The notes beneath the pieces were generated by a model. The model worked only from the letters and a program-made list of their open reading frames with translations. It ran no database searches and was not told the origin of the DNA. From Jannaschia sp. M317 (GTDB taxonomy: Bacteria; Pseudomonadota; Alphaproteobacteria; Rhodobacterales; Rhodobacteraceae): DNA of 64,000 nucleotides. This document shows, piece by piece, positions 18,890-27,294 of the stretch; position 1 is the stretch's first letter, and each line of letters opens with the position of its first letter. The position numbers and the translations under genes were made by a program. The DNA is taken from the NCBI RefSeq assembly GCF_025141175.1, contig NZ_CP081155.1:406001-470000 (forward strand), given 5' to 3'.

Positions 18890-19585
18890 ATGACCCCCCT
18901 GTTCGACCTGCCCCCCCGCATCTGCCTGCCGGTCACCGGCAGCACCGACAGCTATCCCGTCGCGCGTATCTTCTGCGTCGGGCGCAACTATGCCGCCCAT
19001 GCAGCCGAGATGGGGAACGAAGTCGATCGGGAGGCCCCGTTCTATTTCACCAAGAACCCGGTCCACGCGGTGCCCAGCGGGCAGACCCTGCCCTATCCGC
19101 CGGGCACCGAAGACTATCATCACGAGATGGAACTGGTGTTCGCCATCGGGGCCCCGGTTTTCCGGGCCACCCGATCCGAGGCGGCGGCTGCGGTCTTCGG
19201 CTATGGTTGCGGGCTGGACATGACGCGGCGGGATCTGCAGGCAGTGGCGAAATCCAAGCGACGGCCCTGGGATACCGGCAAGGATGTGGAGGGGTCAGCC
19301 ATTCTGGGGCCCCTGACCCGCGCGGGCGATGTCGGCGATCTGACGGGCCGGGCAATCCGGCTGAGCGTCGGCGGCGCGTTGCGCCAGGATGCGACGCTGG
19401 ACGAAATGATCCATTCGGTGCCGGACATCATCACCGATCTGTCCCGGCTCTATCACCTGCGTCCCGGTGACATCGTCATGACCGGCACCCCGGCCGGCGT
19501 CGGACCGGTTGCACCTGGCGACCGGCTTGTCGGCACCATCGAGGGGCTGGCAGAGGTGACCGTGACCTTCGCGGACCCCGAATAG
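18890..19585 (+). CDS. Fumarylacetoacetate hydrolase family protein
   Basis: 231 residues with the FAH catalytic fold. FCVGRNYAAHAAEMGN (about 25-40), FYFTKNP, the metal-binding HHEMELVFAIG (Glu residues near 75-77) and the closing GDIVMTGTPAGVGPVAPGD (about 193-211) are all family hallmarks. Members hydrolyse or decarboxylate beta-diketo or oxo acids such as acylpyruvates (FAHD1-type). A strong GAGGAGG ribosome site at 18874-18880 fixes the ATG at 18890. It lies within the polysaccharide region but has no obvious functional tie to it. Confidence 0.88.
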   Translation: MTPLFDLPPRICLPVTGSTDSYPVARIFCVGRNYAAHAAEMGNEVDREAPFYFTKNPVHAVPSGQTLPYPPGTEDYHHEMELVFAIGAPVFRATRSEAAAAVFGYGCGLDMTRRDLQAVAKSKRRPWDTGKDVEGSAILGPLTRAGDVGDLTGRAIRLSVGGALRQDATLDEMIHSVPDIITDLSRLYHLRPGDIVMTGTPAGVGPVAPGDRLVGTIEGLAEVTVTFADPE

Positions 19586-19595
19586 CCAATCACCG

Positions 19596-19706
19596 TCAGA
19601 CGGTCTGGATCACCGCATTCGCCGCCTGAAGCGGGGCCGCGAGAAACGTCGCCCAAAGCACCACCGCCACAAGGGCGAGGCGCAGGCCTTTGCCTGGAAT
19701 TGCCAT
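19596..19706 (-). CDS. Putative small single-helix membrane or secreted protein
   Basis: A 36-codon frame on the minus strand begins at the ATG at 19706 and codes for a basic start (MAIPGKGLR), a hydrophobic run (LALVAVVLWATFLAAP), then LQAANAVIQTV and a stop. It looks like a signal peptide or a single membrane helix, with a possible cleavage site at LQA-A. A well-placed ribosome site reading GCAGGAGC on the minus strand lies about eight bases ahead, which is the main reason to regard it as real. It is convergent with the FAH gene, 10 bp apart. No homologous family is recognised. Confidence 0.45.
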   Translation of the reverse strand: MAIPGKGLRLALVAVVLWATFLAAPLQAANAVIQTV

Positions 19707-19904
19707 ATCACTGCTCCTGCAGGCCAAATGGCCTGTCGCTGCCTCTGTCCGGCCCCTCTGCGGGGGCTCTGGCCCCACTGTGACCCAGGCGGTCCGGTCC
19801 GCCAAGACCCTTGTGACCGACCAGGCACGCTTTCTCCGCGGCAGGACATTTTCCAATGGCGGGACGCGGGGGCATTTCCATGGGGCACGGCGCGGGTTAC
19901 CCCT

Positions 19905-19933
19905 TTGACAAGACAGACAGACGGGAGAACGAT
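19905..19933 (+). promoter_or_regulatory. Possible promoter of the GT4 gene
   Basis: A perfect TTGACA hexamer at 19905-19910 is followed after 17 bases by AACGAT, a poor match to the -10 consensus. It lies 34 bp before the glycosyltransferase start. Spacing is right, but the -10 is weak, so this is tentative. Confidence 0.25.
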
Positions 19934-19966
19934 CGGCATGGGATATCTGCACGAAGGCGGCGCGGC

Positions 19967-21208
19967 ATGAAGATCCTTATGGTTCATCAGAACATGCCCG
20001 GCCAGTACCGCGAGATGCTTGACTGGCTGATCGCGCAGGGCACCCATGACCTGGTCTTTCTGACCCAGCGGCAGAACTATCCGGACAAGCCCGGCGTCCA
20101 GAAGATCGTCTATCGCCCCCACGCAGGCCCCGCCAAGGACGCCTATGGCCTGTCCCGCGTCTGGGAAGAGGCTGCGGGCATGGGTTATGGGGCGGCCCTG
20201 GCTGCGAGAAAACTGAAAGAGGCGGGTTTCACCCCCGATATCATTCTGGGCCACACCGGCTGGGGCGAATTGATGTTTATGAAACACATCTACCCCGACG
20301 TGCCGATCCTGGGCTTTTTCGAGTATTTCTACCTCGCCAAGGGCGGCCCCGTCGGGTTCGAGCCGGAGGATGAGGTTTCCGACACGGTGCCGTTCCTGCT
20401 GCAGGCGCGGAACACGGTGCCCTTTACCAATCTGCATGTGATCGACCAGGGCATTGCCCCCACGCGTTGGCAAAGGGACTGCTTTCCCGCGGCCTTCCAT
20501 GACAAGTTGTATGTCTGTCACGACGGCATCCGCACCGACAAGCTGCGCCCCGATCCCGATGTGACGCTGAACCTGGGTCGGGCCGGTCAGGTCAGTCGCA
20601 AGGATGAAATCATCACCTATGTCGCCCGTAACCTGGAACGGACGCGCGGTTACCATGTTCTGATGCGCGCCCTGCCAGAGATCCAGGCCGCGCGCCCCAA
20701 CGCGCGTATTCTGATCGTGGGCGGCAACGACACCTCTTACGGCAAGAAGAGCGAGGCAGCAGGCGGCCTGCGCGCCGAGATGGAAGCAGAGGTAGGGTCG
20801 CGCATCGATTGGAGCCGGACACATATGCTGGGCCAGGTCCCCTACGAGGATTTCCAGAAGATCGTGCAGATCAGCCGGTGTCACATCTATCTGACCATGC
20901 CGTTTGTCCTGTCCTGGTCGCTGTTGGAAAGCATGGCGATGGAGGCCACCATCGTCGCCTCCGACGTGGCCCCCGTGCGCGAGGCGATCACCCATGGCGA
21001 AACCGGCCTGCTGGCGGACTTCCTGCGCCCTGCGGACCTGGCGGAAAAGGTGATCTCGGTTCTGAGCGATCCGGCAAGATATGCCCACATGGGGCCCGCG
21101 GCGCGCAAGCACGTGGTCGAAACCTACGACTTCCTGAACGTCTGCCTGCCGCAGCACATCGACCAGATCAACGCGTTGGTGCCCGAAGACGTGCGGATCA
21201 AGCTGTAG
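19967..21208 (+). CDS. GT4 family glycosyltransferase
   Basis: 413 residues with a GT-B fold. The N-terminal MKILMVHQNMPGQYR and the C-terminal nucleotide-sugar site, PFVLSWSLLESMAMEATIVASDVAPVREAI (about 305-335, with the E-x7-E pattern), identify family 4. VARNLERTRGYHVLMRAL near 215 is the usual linker into the donor domain. It likely adds a sugar to a capsular or lipopolysaccharide chain at the cytoplasmic membrane. The ATG at 19967 overlaps the stop of a possible 10-codon upstream frame (19938-19970). kdsD follows 37 bp downstream, so this enzyme may work in a Kdo-containing polymer. Confidence 0.88.
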   Translation: MKILMVHQNMPGQYREMLDWLIAQGTHDLVFLTQRQNYPDKPGVQKIVYRPHAGPAKDAYGLSRVWEEAAGMGYGAALAARKLKEAGFTPDIILGHTGWGELMFMKHIYPDVPILGFFEYFYLAKGGPVGFEPEDEVSDTVPFLLQARNTVPFTNLHVIDQGIAPTRWQRDCFPAAFHDKLYVCHDGIRTDKLRPDPDVTLNLGRAGQVSRKDEIITYVARNLERTRGYHVLMRALPEIQAARPNARILIVGGNDTSYGKKSEAAGGLRAEMEAEVGSRIDWSRTHMLGQVPYEDFQKIVQISRCHIYLTMPFVLSWSLLESMAMEATIVASDVAPVREAITHGETGLLADFLRPADLAEKVISVLSDPARYAHMGPAARKHVVETYDFLNVCLPQHIDQINALVPEDVRIKL

Positions 21209-21245
21209 TTGCACGGGCGCGCCGCGCGTCCTATCTGCGAAGGCG

Positions 21246-22187
21246 ATGACCGACGCATTGGAAACCGGCCGAGAGGTCCTGCGCACCGAGGCCGCCGCCC
21301 TGCAGGCGCTGTCCGAGGCGATGCCCGCCGACTTCGACGCGACCGTGTCGCTGATCGCCGCCGCACCGGGGCGGGTGATCGTCACCGGTATCGGCAAATC
21401 GGGCCATATCGCACGCAAGATCGCGGCGACGCTGGCCTCTACGGGCACGCCCGCGCTGTTTGTGCACCCCGCCGAGGCAAGCCATGGCGACATGGGGATG
21501 ATCGGGCGCGACGATGTCGTGCTGATGCTGTCTAATTCCGGCGAAGCGGCAGAACTGCGCGACATGATCGAACACACGCGCCGGTTCTCGGTGCCGCTGG
21601 TGGGGTTGTCGTCGCGCCCCGAATCGACCCTGATGCAGGCCGCCGATTATCGCCTGACCATTCCTGCCCTGCCCGAGGCCTGCGGCATCGGCATGGTGCC
21701 CACCACCTCGACCACGCTGACGCTGGGATTGGGCGATGCCCTGGCCGTCGCCCTTTTGCGGCAAAAGAATTTCCGCGCCGAAGATTTCAGTGTCTTCCAC
21801 CCCGGCGGCAAGCTGGGGGCCAAGATGGCGCGCGTGTCCAGGCTGATGCATACCGATGTGCCGTCTGTCGGCCCCGAGGCGCAGATGTCGGACGTGCTGC
21901 TGACCATGACCTCGGCCGGGCTTGGCATTGCCGCGGTGGTTCAGGACGGGGCGCTGGCAGGTGTGATCACCGACGGCGACCTGCGCCGCAACATGTCGGG
22001 CCTGTTGGATCGACAGGCCGCCGATGTCGCCACACGCGATCCCCTGACCGTGCCCGCCGATATGCTGGCGGCACAGGCACTGGCCCTTCTCAATGAACGG
22101 AAACTCAACGTGTTGATTGTCTGCGACGGAAAAACACCGGTCGGTGTCCTGCATATCCACGACCTGTTGCGGGCGGGTGTGGCATGA
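21246..22187 (+). CDS. kdsD: D-arabinose 5-phosphate isomerase (KpsF/GutQ/KdsD family)
   Basis: 313 residues. An N-terminal SIS sugar-isomerase domain carries VIVTGIGKSGHIARKIAATLASTGTPALFVHPAEASHGD (about 45-83) and MLSNSGEAAEL near 97. Two CBS repeats follow (about 200-310). It turns ribulose 5-phosphate into arabinose 5-phosphate, the first committed step toward Kdo. The stop overlaps the kdsB start by 4 bp, and kdsA follows, so the three consecutive genes supply CMP-Kdo for lipid A or capsule. The phosphatase step (KdsC) has no candidate beside them. Confidence 0.93.
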   Translation: MTDALETGREVLRTEAAALQALSEAMPADFDATVSLIAAAPGRVIVTGIGKSGHIARKIAATLASTGTPALFVHPAEASHGDMGMIGRDDVVLMLSNSGEAAELRDMIEHTRRFSVPLVGLSSRPESTLMQAADYRLTIPALPEACGIGMVPTTSTTLTLGLGDALAVALLRQKNFRAEDFSVFHPGGKLGAKMARVSRLMHTDVPSVGPEAQMSDVLLTMTSAGLGIAAVVQDGALAGVITDGDLRRNMSGLLDRQAADVATRDPLTVPADMLAAQALALLNERKLNVLIVCDGKTPVGVLHIHDLLRAGVA

Positions 22188-22963
22188 AGACCGCGATCCT
22201 GATCCCCGCGCGCTATGCCTCGACCCGCTATCCGGGCAAGCCTCTGGCTGAGCTGCGGCAAAAGGACGGGACGACCAAGACCCTGATCCAGATGACCTGG
22301 GAGGCGGCGCAGCAGGTCGCCGGCGACCACGCGATCCATGTCGCGACCGATGACGCCCGCATCCGCGACACGGCCGAGGGATTCGGGGCCTCCGTGCTGA
22401 TGACCTCTTCCGAGGCGCGCAACGGGACCGAGCGCTGCGCCGAGGCGTTGGACCAGGTCGAGGCCGATCTGATCGTGAACCTGCAGGGCGATGCGCCGTT
22501 GACCCCGCCCTGGTTCGTCGAGGCCCTGATCGACCGGATGGCCCAGGATGCCACCGCGCAGGTCGCCACCCCGGTTCTGCGCTGTGACCGTCAAACCTAT
22601 GAGATGTTCACCGAGGACCGCCGCAATGGTCGCGTGGGCGGCACCACCGCCGTCTTTGACCGCAACCTGCACGGGCTCTACTTCTCCAAGGAGGTGATCC
22701 CCTACATCGATCCCGGCAAGCTGCCCGATCCGATCCCGGTGTTTCACCATGTGGGCGTCTATGCCTACCGCCCCGATGCCCTGCGCGCCTATACCACCTG
22801 GCCCGAAGGCACGCTGGAGCGGCGCGAGGGGCTGGAGCAACTGCGATTTCTGGAGAACGGCCATACCGTCGCCTGTGTCGAGGTCGACGCGCGCGGGCGG
22901 CTGTTCTGGGAACTGAACAACCCCGCCGATGTCGCCCGTATCGAATCCGTCCTAGGAGCCTGA
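22184..22963 (+). CDS. kdsB: 3-deoxy-manno-octulosonate cytidylyltransferase
   Basis: 259 residues. The nucleotidyltransferase opening ILIPARYASTRYPGKPLAEL (residues 4-23) is diagnostic, followed by VATDDARI near 53 and VNLQGDAPL near 97-105. It activates Kdo with CTP to CMP-Kdo, the donor used by WaaA, which is encoded at 28.9-30.2 kb. It overlaps kdsD by 4 bp and ends 3 bp before kdsA. Confidence 0.95.
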   Translation: MKTAILIPARYASTRYPGKPLAELRQKDGTTKTLIQMTWEAAQQVAGDHAIHVATDDARIRDTAEGFGASVLMTSSEARNGTERCAEALDQVEADLIVNLQGDAPLTPPWFVEALIDRMAQDATAQVATPVLRCDRQTYEMFTEDRRNGRVGGTTAVFDRNLHGLYFSKEVIPYIDPGKLPDPIPVFHHVGVYAYRPDALRAYTTWPEGTLERREGLEQLRFLENGHTVACVEVDARGRLFWELNNPADVARIESVLGA

Positions 22964-22966
22964 GAC

Positions 22967-23803
22967 ATGGACCCAATCAAATCCAAGGTCATCGACGTCT
23001 CCGGCATTCCGGTCGGCGGATCGGAACCCTTCATGCTGATCACCGGGCCCTGCCAGTTGGAAAGCCTGGACCACGCCCGCATGATGGCCGAACGCATTGC
23101 CGAAGCCTGCGCGCCCACCGGCACACGGTTCGTCTTCAAGGCCAGCTACGACAAGGCCAACCGGTCGTCGCTGGGCACCGAGCGGGGGCTCGGCATGGAC
23201 GAGGGGCTGCGGATCCTGGGACAGATCCGCGAGGAGTTCGGCTGTCCGGTTCTGACCGACGTGCATGAGCCGGGGCATTGCGCGCCCGCCGGCGAAGTCT
23301 GCGACGTGCTGCAAATCCCCGCCTTTCTGTCGCGTCAGACCGACCTCCTGCTGGCCGCCGGGCACACGGGCCGTGCGATCAATATCAAGAAGGGGCAGTT
23401 CCTCGCCCCCTGGGACATGCCCAACGTCGCGGCCAAGGTCGCCAGCACCGGCAACGACAAGATCATGCTGTGCGATCGGGGCACATCCTTTGGCTACAAT
23501 ACCCTGGTCAGCGATTTTCGCGGCCTGCCCACGATGGAGGCGACGGGCTATCCGGTCGTCTTTGACGCGACGCATTCCGTGCAACAGCCGGGCGGACAAG
23601 GTGGCAGCAGCGGAGGGCAGCGCGAATTTGCCCCGGTGCTGGCCCGCGCCGCCTGCGCGGTGGGCATCAGCGCGCTGTTCATCGAGACGCACGAAGACCC
23701 GGACCGTGCCCCGTCCGACGGGCCCAACATGATCCCGGTGGACCGCATGGCCGACCTGATCGCCGAGTTGCGCGCATTCGACGACCTGCGCAAGGCACAC
23801 TGA
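22967..23803 (+). CDS. kdsA: 2-dehydro-3-deoxyphosphooctonate aldolase (Kdo-8-phosphate synthase)
   Basis: 278 residues, the standard length. [10 protein letters not shown] near 24-33, [12 protein letters not shown] near 53-64, LTDVHEPGH near 88-97, LSRQTDLL near 111 and [11 protein letters not shown] near 200 are KdsA active-site segments that bind PEP and arabinose 5-phosphate. The sequence has Cys residues in the loop GPCQLES, as metal-dependent KdsA enzymes do. It is the third gene of the kdsD-kdsB-kdsA run and sits 3 bp after kdsB. Confidence 0.95.
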   Translation: MDPIKSKVIDVSGIPVGGSEPFMLITGPCQLESLDHARMMAERIAEACAPTGTRFVFKASYDKANRSSLGTERGLGMDEGLRILGQIREEFGCPVLTDVHEPGHCAPAGEVCDVLQIPAFLSRQTDLLLAAGHTGRAINIKKGQFLAPWDMPNVAAKVASTGNDKIMLCDRGTSFGYNTLVSDFRGLPTMEATGYPVVFDATHSVQQPGGQGGSSGGQREFAPVLARAACAVGISALFIETHEDPDRAPSDGPNMIPVDRMADLIAELRAFDDLRKAH

Positions 23804-23891
23804 CAACAGCCGTCTTTTCCTGGCGGTAGACCTATCAATGGAACCGGCGGAAATGCAGGCGCGTTTCCCTGGTCGTTGATGCGAGGCGCAG

Positions 23892-24482
23892 ATGTTCGAT
23901 TGGATTACCAGCCTGATGGCCGCCGGCGGCTACCTCGGCCTTGCGTTCTTGATGGTGATCGAGAACGTCTTTCCACCCATCCCATCCGAGGTGGTCATGT
24001 CCCTGGCCGGATTCCTCGCCGCCGAGGGGAAATTCTCCCTGACGCTGGTGGTCATCGTGGGGACCTTTGCGTCCGTCGTGGGCGCGACGTTCTGGTATTA
24101 CATCGGCGTCTGGCTAGGACAGGACCGTTTGCGCCGCCTGGCCGACCGTCATGGACGATGGCTGACGATATCGGCGCATGATGTGGATGCGACCGCTGAC
24201 TGGTTCGACCGCTTCGGCCCGGCCGCGGTCTTTGTTGGGCGGTTCCTGCCGGGGTTCCGGACGCTGATTTCGGTGCCGGCCGGGGTCGCGGGAATGCCCC
24301 TGGGGCAGTTCCTGCTGTATTCCACGCTGGGCACCGTCATCTGGATCGGCGGCTTGGCCATCGCGGGCTATGCCTTGCAATCGCAATACGACCGCATTCA
24401 GGACTGGCTGGACCCGCTGGGCTGGATCACCCTTGCCGTCGTGCTGGCCGCCTATCTGCGGCGCGTCTGGCGGCAGCGCTAG
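23892..24482 (+). CDS. DedA family membrane protein
   Basis: 196 residues with the SNARE-associated/VTT fold. Key features are the ENVFPPIPSE motif near 25-34, the GATFWYYIGVWLGQD segment near 62-76, and FVGRFLPGFRTLISVPAGVAGMPLGQF near 115-141, followed by two more helices. DedA proteins recycle undecaprenyl phosphate or phosphatidylethanolamine lipid across the membrane; the exact substrate is not known for this one. The last four bases overlap the end of the convergent alkB gene. Confidence 0.92.
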   Translation: MFDWITSLMAAGGYLGLAFLMVIENVFPPIPSEVVMSLAGFLAAEGKFSLTLVVIVGTFASVVGATFWYYIGVWLGQDRLRRLADRHGRWLTISAHDVDATADWFDRFGPAAVFVGRFLPGFRTLISVPAGVAGMPLGQFLLYSTLGTVIWIGGLAIAGYALQSQYDRIQDWLDPLGWITLAVVLAAYLRRVWRQR

Positions 24483-25624
24483 CGCGGCATCGGGTTGGTC
24501 GCGGCCTTGTAGGCGGACCAGTCGGCAATATCGGGATAGTACCGCTCGCGCCAGGCGCGCACGCGCGGGTTCATGACCCGCCGCCACAGCGGCGGGATCA
24601 TCGCCGCAGCCGTCATCACCGGATAGCTCAGCGGCAATTGCGGGGCCTCCTCCGGGCTGTAGGTCTGCAACAGCGGAAAGGGCCGGTCCGGCTTGTAATG
24701 GTGGTCGGAATGCCGCTGCAGGTTGATCAACAGCCAGCTGGACGCACGATGCGCGTCGTTCCAGGAATGATGCGGGCGCACGGGTTCGTATTTTCCCCCA
24801 CCCAGGTGGCGACGCGTCAGCCCATAGTGTTCGACATAATTCACCAGCTCCAGCTGCCAGATCGCGGTGCCCACCTGCACAAGGAACAGCCCCAGCCCCA
24901 GCCAGCCGCCCAGCCCGAAGGCCAGGATCAGCATGCCCGCTTGCAGCGCCCAATAGCGCCAGAAAGGGTTGGACCGGTGCCATCGGCCCAGCCCCTTGCG
25001 CGCCAACATGGCGGCCTCGGCGTTCCAGGCGGAGATCCAGCATTGCCGCAACACACGCGGGTAGAAGCGGTGGAATCCCTCGTTGTAGCGCGCCGTGACC
25101 GGGTCGCCGGGCGTCCCGACATAGCGGTGATGCACCAGCAGATGTTCCGAGCGGAAGTGTGAATAGAGCACCATCGCCAACAGAATATCGCCCATCCAGC
25201 GATCCAGCCTGGGCCGCTGATGCGCCAGTTCATGCGCATAATTGATGCCGATGGTCCCACAGATCACGCCAACCCCGAAGAACAGCCCCAGCAGTTCCCA
25301 GCCATTCAGGTGGTCGGCGCGCGTCGCGTACCAGATCAACCCGAACAGCAGCGTGAACTGAACCGGCGCCCAGATCAGCGTGATGGCGCGATACCACCCC
25401 AGGCCCGACCGCTCCATCAAGGGATCGGCGTTGCCTTCCTCCAACCCGGTCAGCGCATCCAGAACGGACGACGCGCCCCAGGCATAGACCGGCACGGCGA
25501 GGACCCACCAACCGCCCGTCAGCGCCCCCAACCAGGCCACGGGCACCATGGTCAGCGACACCCAAAAGGGCAAGGCGCGCAGCGGGTTGCGGATCTTTGC
25601 GTCTGGCAGGGTGTGAATGGCCAT
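24479..25624 (-). CDS. alkB: Alkane 1-monooxygenase AlkB
   Basis: 381 residues with six or so hydrophobic segments. All histidine boxes of the di-iron membrane hydroxylases are intact: HELAH (131-135), EHLLVHH (160-166), NYVEHYGLTRR (262-272) and LQRHSDHH (302-309). The combination NYVEHYGL with LQRHSDHH is diagnostic of AlkB-type alkane hydroxylases rather than of desaturases. The enzyme converts medium-chain alkanes to 1-alkanols and normally needs rubredoxin and rubredoxin reductase, neither of which is in this window. A GAGG ribosome site precedes the ATG. The HELAHQ form differs slightly from the more common HELxHK. Confidence 0.92.
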   Translation of the reverse strand: MAIHTLPDAKIRNPLRALPFWVSLTMVPVAWLGALTGGWWVLAVPVYAWGASSVLDALTGLEEGNADPLMERSGLGWYRAITLIWAPVQFTLLFGLIWYATRADHLNGWELLGLFFGVGVICGTIGINYAHELAHQRPRLDRWMGDILLAMVLYSHFRSEHLLVHHRYVGTPGDPVTARYNEGFHRFYPRVLRQCWISAWNAEAAMLARKGLGRWHRSNPFWRYWALQAGMLILAFGLGGWLGLGLFLVQVGTAIWQLELVNYVEHYGLTRRHLGGGKYEPVRPHHSWNDAHRASSWLLINLQRHSDHHYKPDRPFPLLQTYSPEEAPQLPLSYPVMTAAAMIPPLWRRVMNPRVRAWRERYYPDIADWSAYKAATNPMPR

Positions 25625-25673
25625 GGAAACCTCAAAAACCTCGGCTGATTCTAACAGCGTAAGACAGACCGCC

Positions 25674-26711
25674 TCAACGTTTGTCCCCGGGACGTTGCGT
25701 CACCAGGTCATGGGCCTTGCGGAAAACCGTCGGCAGGCTGTCCGGTGTCAATGGGGCGAAACCGCCGCGTGTCGGATTGGCCCTTGTCCGGGCAGTCAGG
25801 ACGCGCAGGATCAGGTGGAAATGTGTGAAGGTGTGCTTGACCGCGCCCGCATCCTGCCAATCCGCCGAAAGCGGCGCGTCTTCGCCGGGCGTCTCGGCCC
25901 AGTCGGTCGTGGGGAACGCCAGCATTCCGCCCAGCAGCCCCTTTTCGGGCCGTTGTTCCAACAACCAATCATCCCCGCGCCGCGCCAGATAGACGGTGCC
26001 GTAACGGGTGGGTTTTGGTTTTTTCGGTGCCTTGCGCGGCAAGGTTTCGGCGATGCCCGCCGCATGGGCCGCGCAGGCCTCTGACCAGGGGCACAGCAGA
26101 CAGGACGGTTTGCGCGGGGTACAGATCGTGGCCCCCAGATCCATCACCGCCTGCGCATAATCGCCGGGGCGGTCGGCGGGGGTCAGCACCTGGGCCGCCG
26201 CGCGGATGTCGGGCCTGGACGCCGGGAGAGGGGCCTCGATCCGGCGCAGGCGGGACATCACCCGCTCCACGTTGCCATCGACGACGGCAACGGGTTCATC
26301 AAAAGCAATCGAAGCCACGGCCGCAGCCGTATAGGGACCGACGCCGGGCAGGGTCAGCAACTCTGCCTCGGTCTCGGGGAACCGTCCCCCCCGCTGCGCC
26401 ACCACGACGCGGGCGCATTTCAGCAGGTTCCGGGCGCGGGCGTAGTACCCCAGACCGGCCCATTCCCCCATCACATCTGCGTCATCGGCGGCGGCTAGAT
26501 CGGCGACCGTCGGCCAACGTTCGGTGAAGCGCAGGAAATAGGCGCGCACGGCGGCGACGGTCGTCTGTTGCAGCATGATTTCGGACAGCCAGACGCGGTA
26601 AGGATCCGGGCGGTGCCCTGCGGCGCGATCCGCCGGCCCCACGCGCCAGGGCATCTGACGCGCCTGTGCGTCGTACCAGGTCAACAGGCTTGTCGCCAAT
26701 TCGTCACGCAT
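25674..26711 (-). CDS. mutY: A/G-specific adenine glycosylase MutY
   Basis: 345 residues. The catalytic Glu44 lies in LSEIMLQQTTV, the helix-hairpin-helix is LPGVGPYTAAAVASIAF (121-137) with the essential Asp145 in VVDGNVERV, and the 4Fe-4S cluster is ligated by Cys197, Cys204, Cys207 and Cys213 in the exact C-x6-C-x2-C-x5-C pattern. A C-terminal NUDIX-like domain (about 235-345) recognises 8-oxoG. MutY removes adenine mispaired with oxidised guanine. The ATG at 26711 gives the family's normal N-terminus; a longer frame extends to 27095 but would run into the DciA-like gene region. Confidence 0.95.
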   Translation of the reverse strand: MRDELATSLLTWYDAQARQMPWRVGPADRAAGHRPDPYRVWLSEIMLQQTTVAAVRAYFLRFTERWPTVADLAAADDADVMGEWAGLGYYARARNLLKCARVVVAQRGGRFPETEAELLTLPGVGPYTAAAVASIAFDEPVAVVDGNVERVMSRLRRIEAPLPASRPDIRAAAQVLTPADRPGDYAQAVMDLGATICTPRKPSCLLCPWSEACAAHAAGIAETLPRKAPKKPKPTRYGTVYLARRGDDWLLEQRPEKGLLGGMLAFPTTDWAETPGEDAPLSADWQDAGAVKHTFTHFHLILRVLTARTRANPTRGGFAPLTPDSLPTVFRKAHDLVTQRPGDKR

Positions 26712-26783
26712 CCGTGATAGCCCCGCTGTTCCCCGTCCCCCCACATGATGTAGGCTGCCCCCCGGACAGGAGGAAGCCCCGAG

Positions 26784-27278
26784 ATGGCAAAGTTCCGCAA
26801 AGGCCCCCGGCGCGTCTCCGCGCTTGTCGACCGCGATATCAAGCGGTTGAGCGAAAAGCGTGGCTTTGCCGAATCCCGCCTGCTGACCCATTGGTCGGAA
26901 ATCGCGGGGGCCGAGACGGCCGCGTTGTGCCAGCCGGTCAAGGTGGGCTTTCCCCGCAATGGCTTTGGCGCCGTGCTGACCTTGCTGACGACGGGGGCCC
27001 ATGCCCCGATGCTGCAGATGCAGTTGCCCAAGCTGCGGGAACGGGTAAATGCCTGTTACGGCTACAACGCCATCAGCCGGATCACCCTGACCCAAACCGC
27101 CCCCACCGGTTTTGCCGAAGGGCAGGCCGCCTTTACCGCGCAGCCGACCAAACGCGCCGCCCCCAAACCCGAAGTCGTAGCCGAAGCGCGGCAGACAGCC
27201 GCGGGCGTATCCGATGACGGGCTTCGGTCATCGCTTGAACGGCTGGCGGCAAACATCATATCGAAACAACGAATTTGA
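26784..27278 (+). CDS. DciA-like DUF721 protein
   Basis: 164 residues. The N-terminal half (about 1-100), with LLTHWSEIAGAETAALCQPVKVGF and LTLLTTGAHAPMLQMQLPKLRERVNACYGYNAISRITL, matches the DUF721/DciA pattern, the ancestral loader of the replicative helicase DnaB in bacteria that lack DnaC. The C-terminal third is low-complexity and probably flexible. It is divergent from mutY with 72 bp between starts and is followed 16 bp later by the dsbA-like gene, a common alphaproteobacterial arrangement. Confidence 0.85.
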   Translation: MAKFRKGPRRVSALVDRDIKRLSEKRGFAESRLLTHWSEIAGAETAALCQPVKVGFPRNGFGAVLTLLTTGAHAPMLQMQLPKLRERVNACYGYNAISRITLTQTAPTGFAEGQAAFTAQPTKRAAPKPEVVAEARQTAAGVSDDGLRSSLERLAANIISKQRI

Positions 27279-27294
27279 CCCTGCGGAGAATCCA

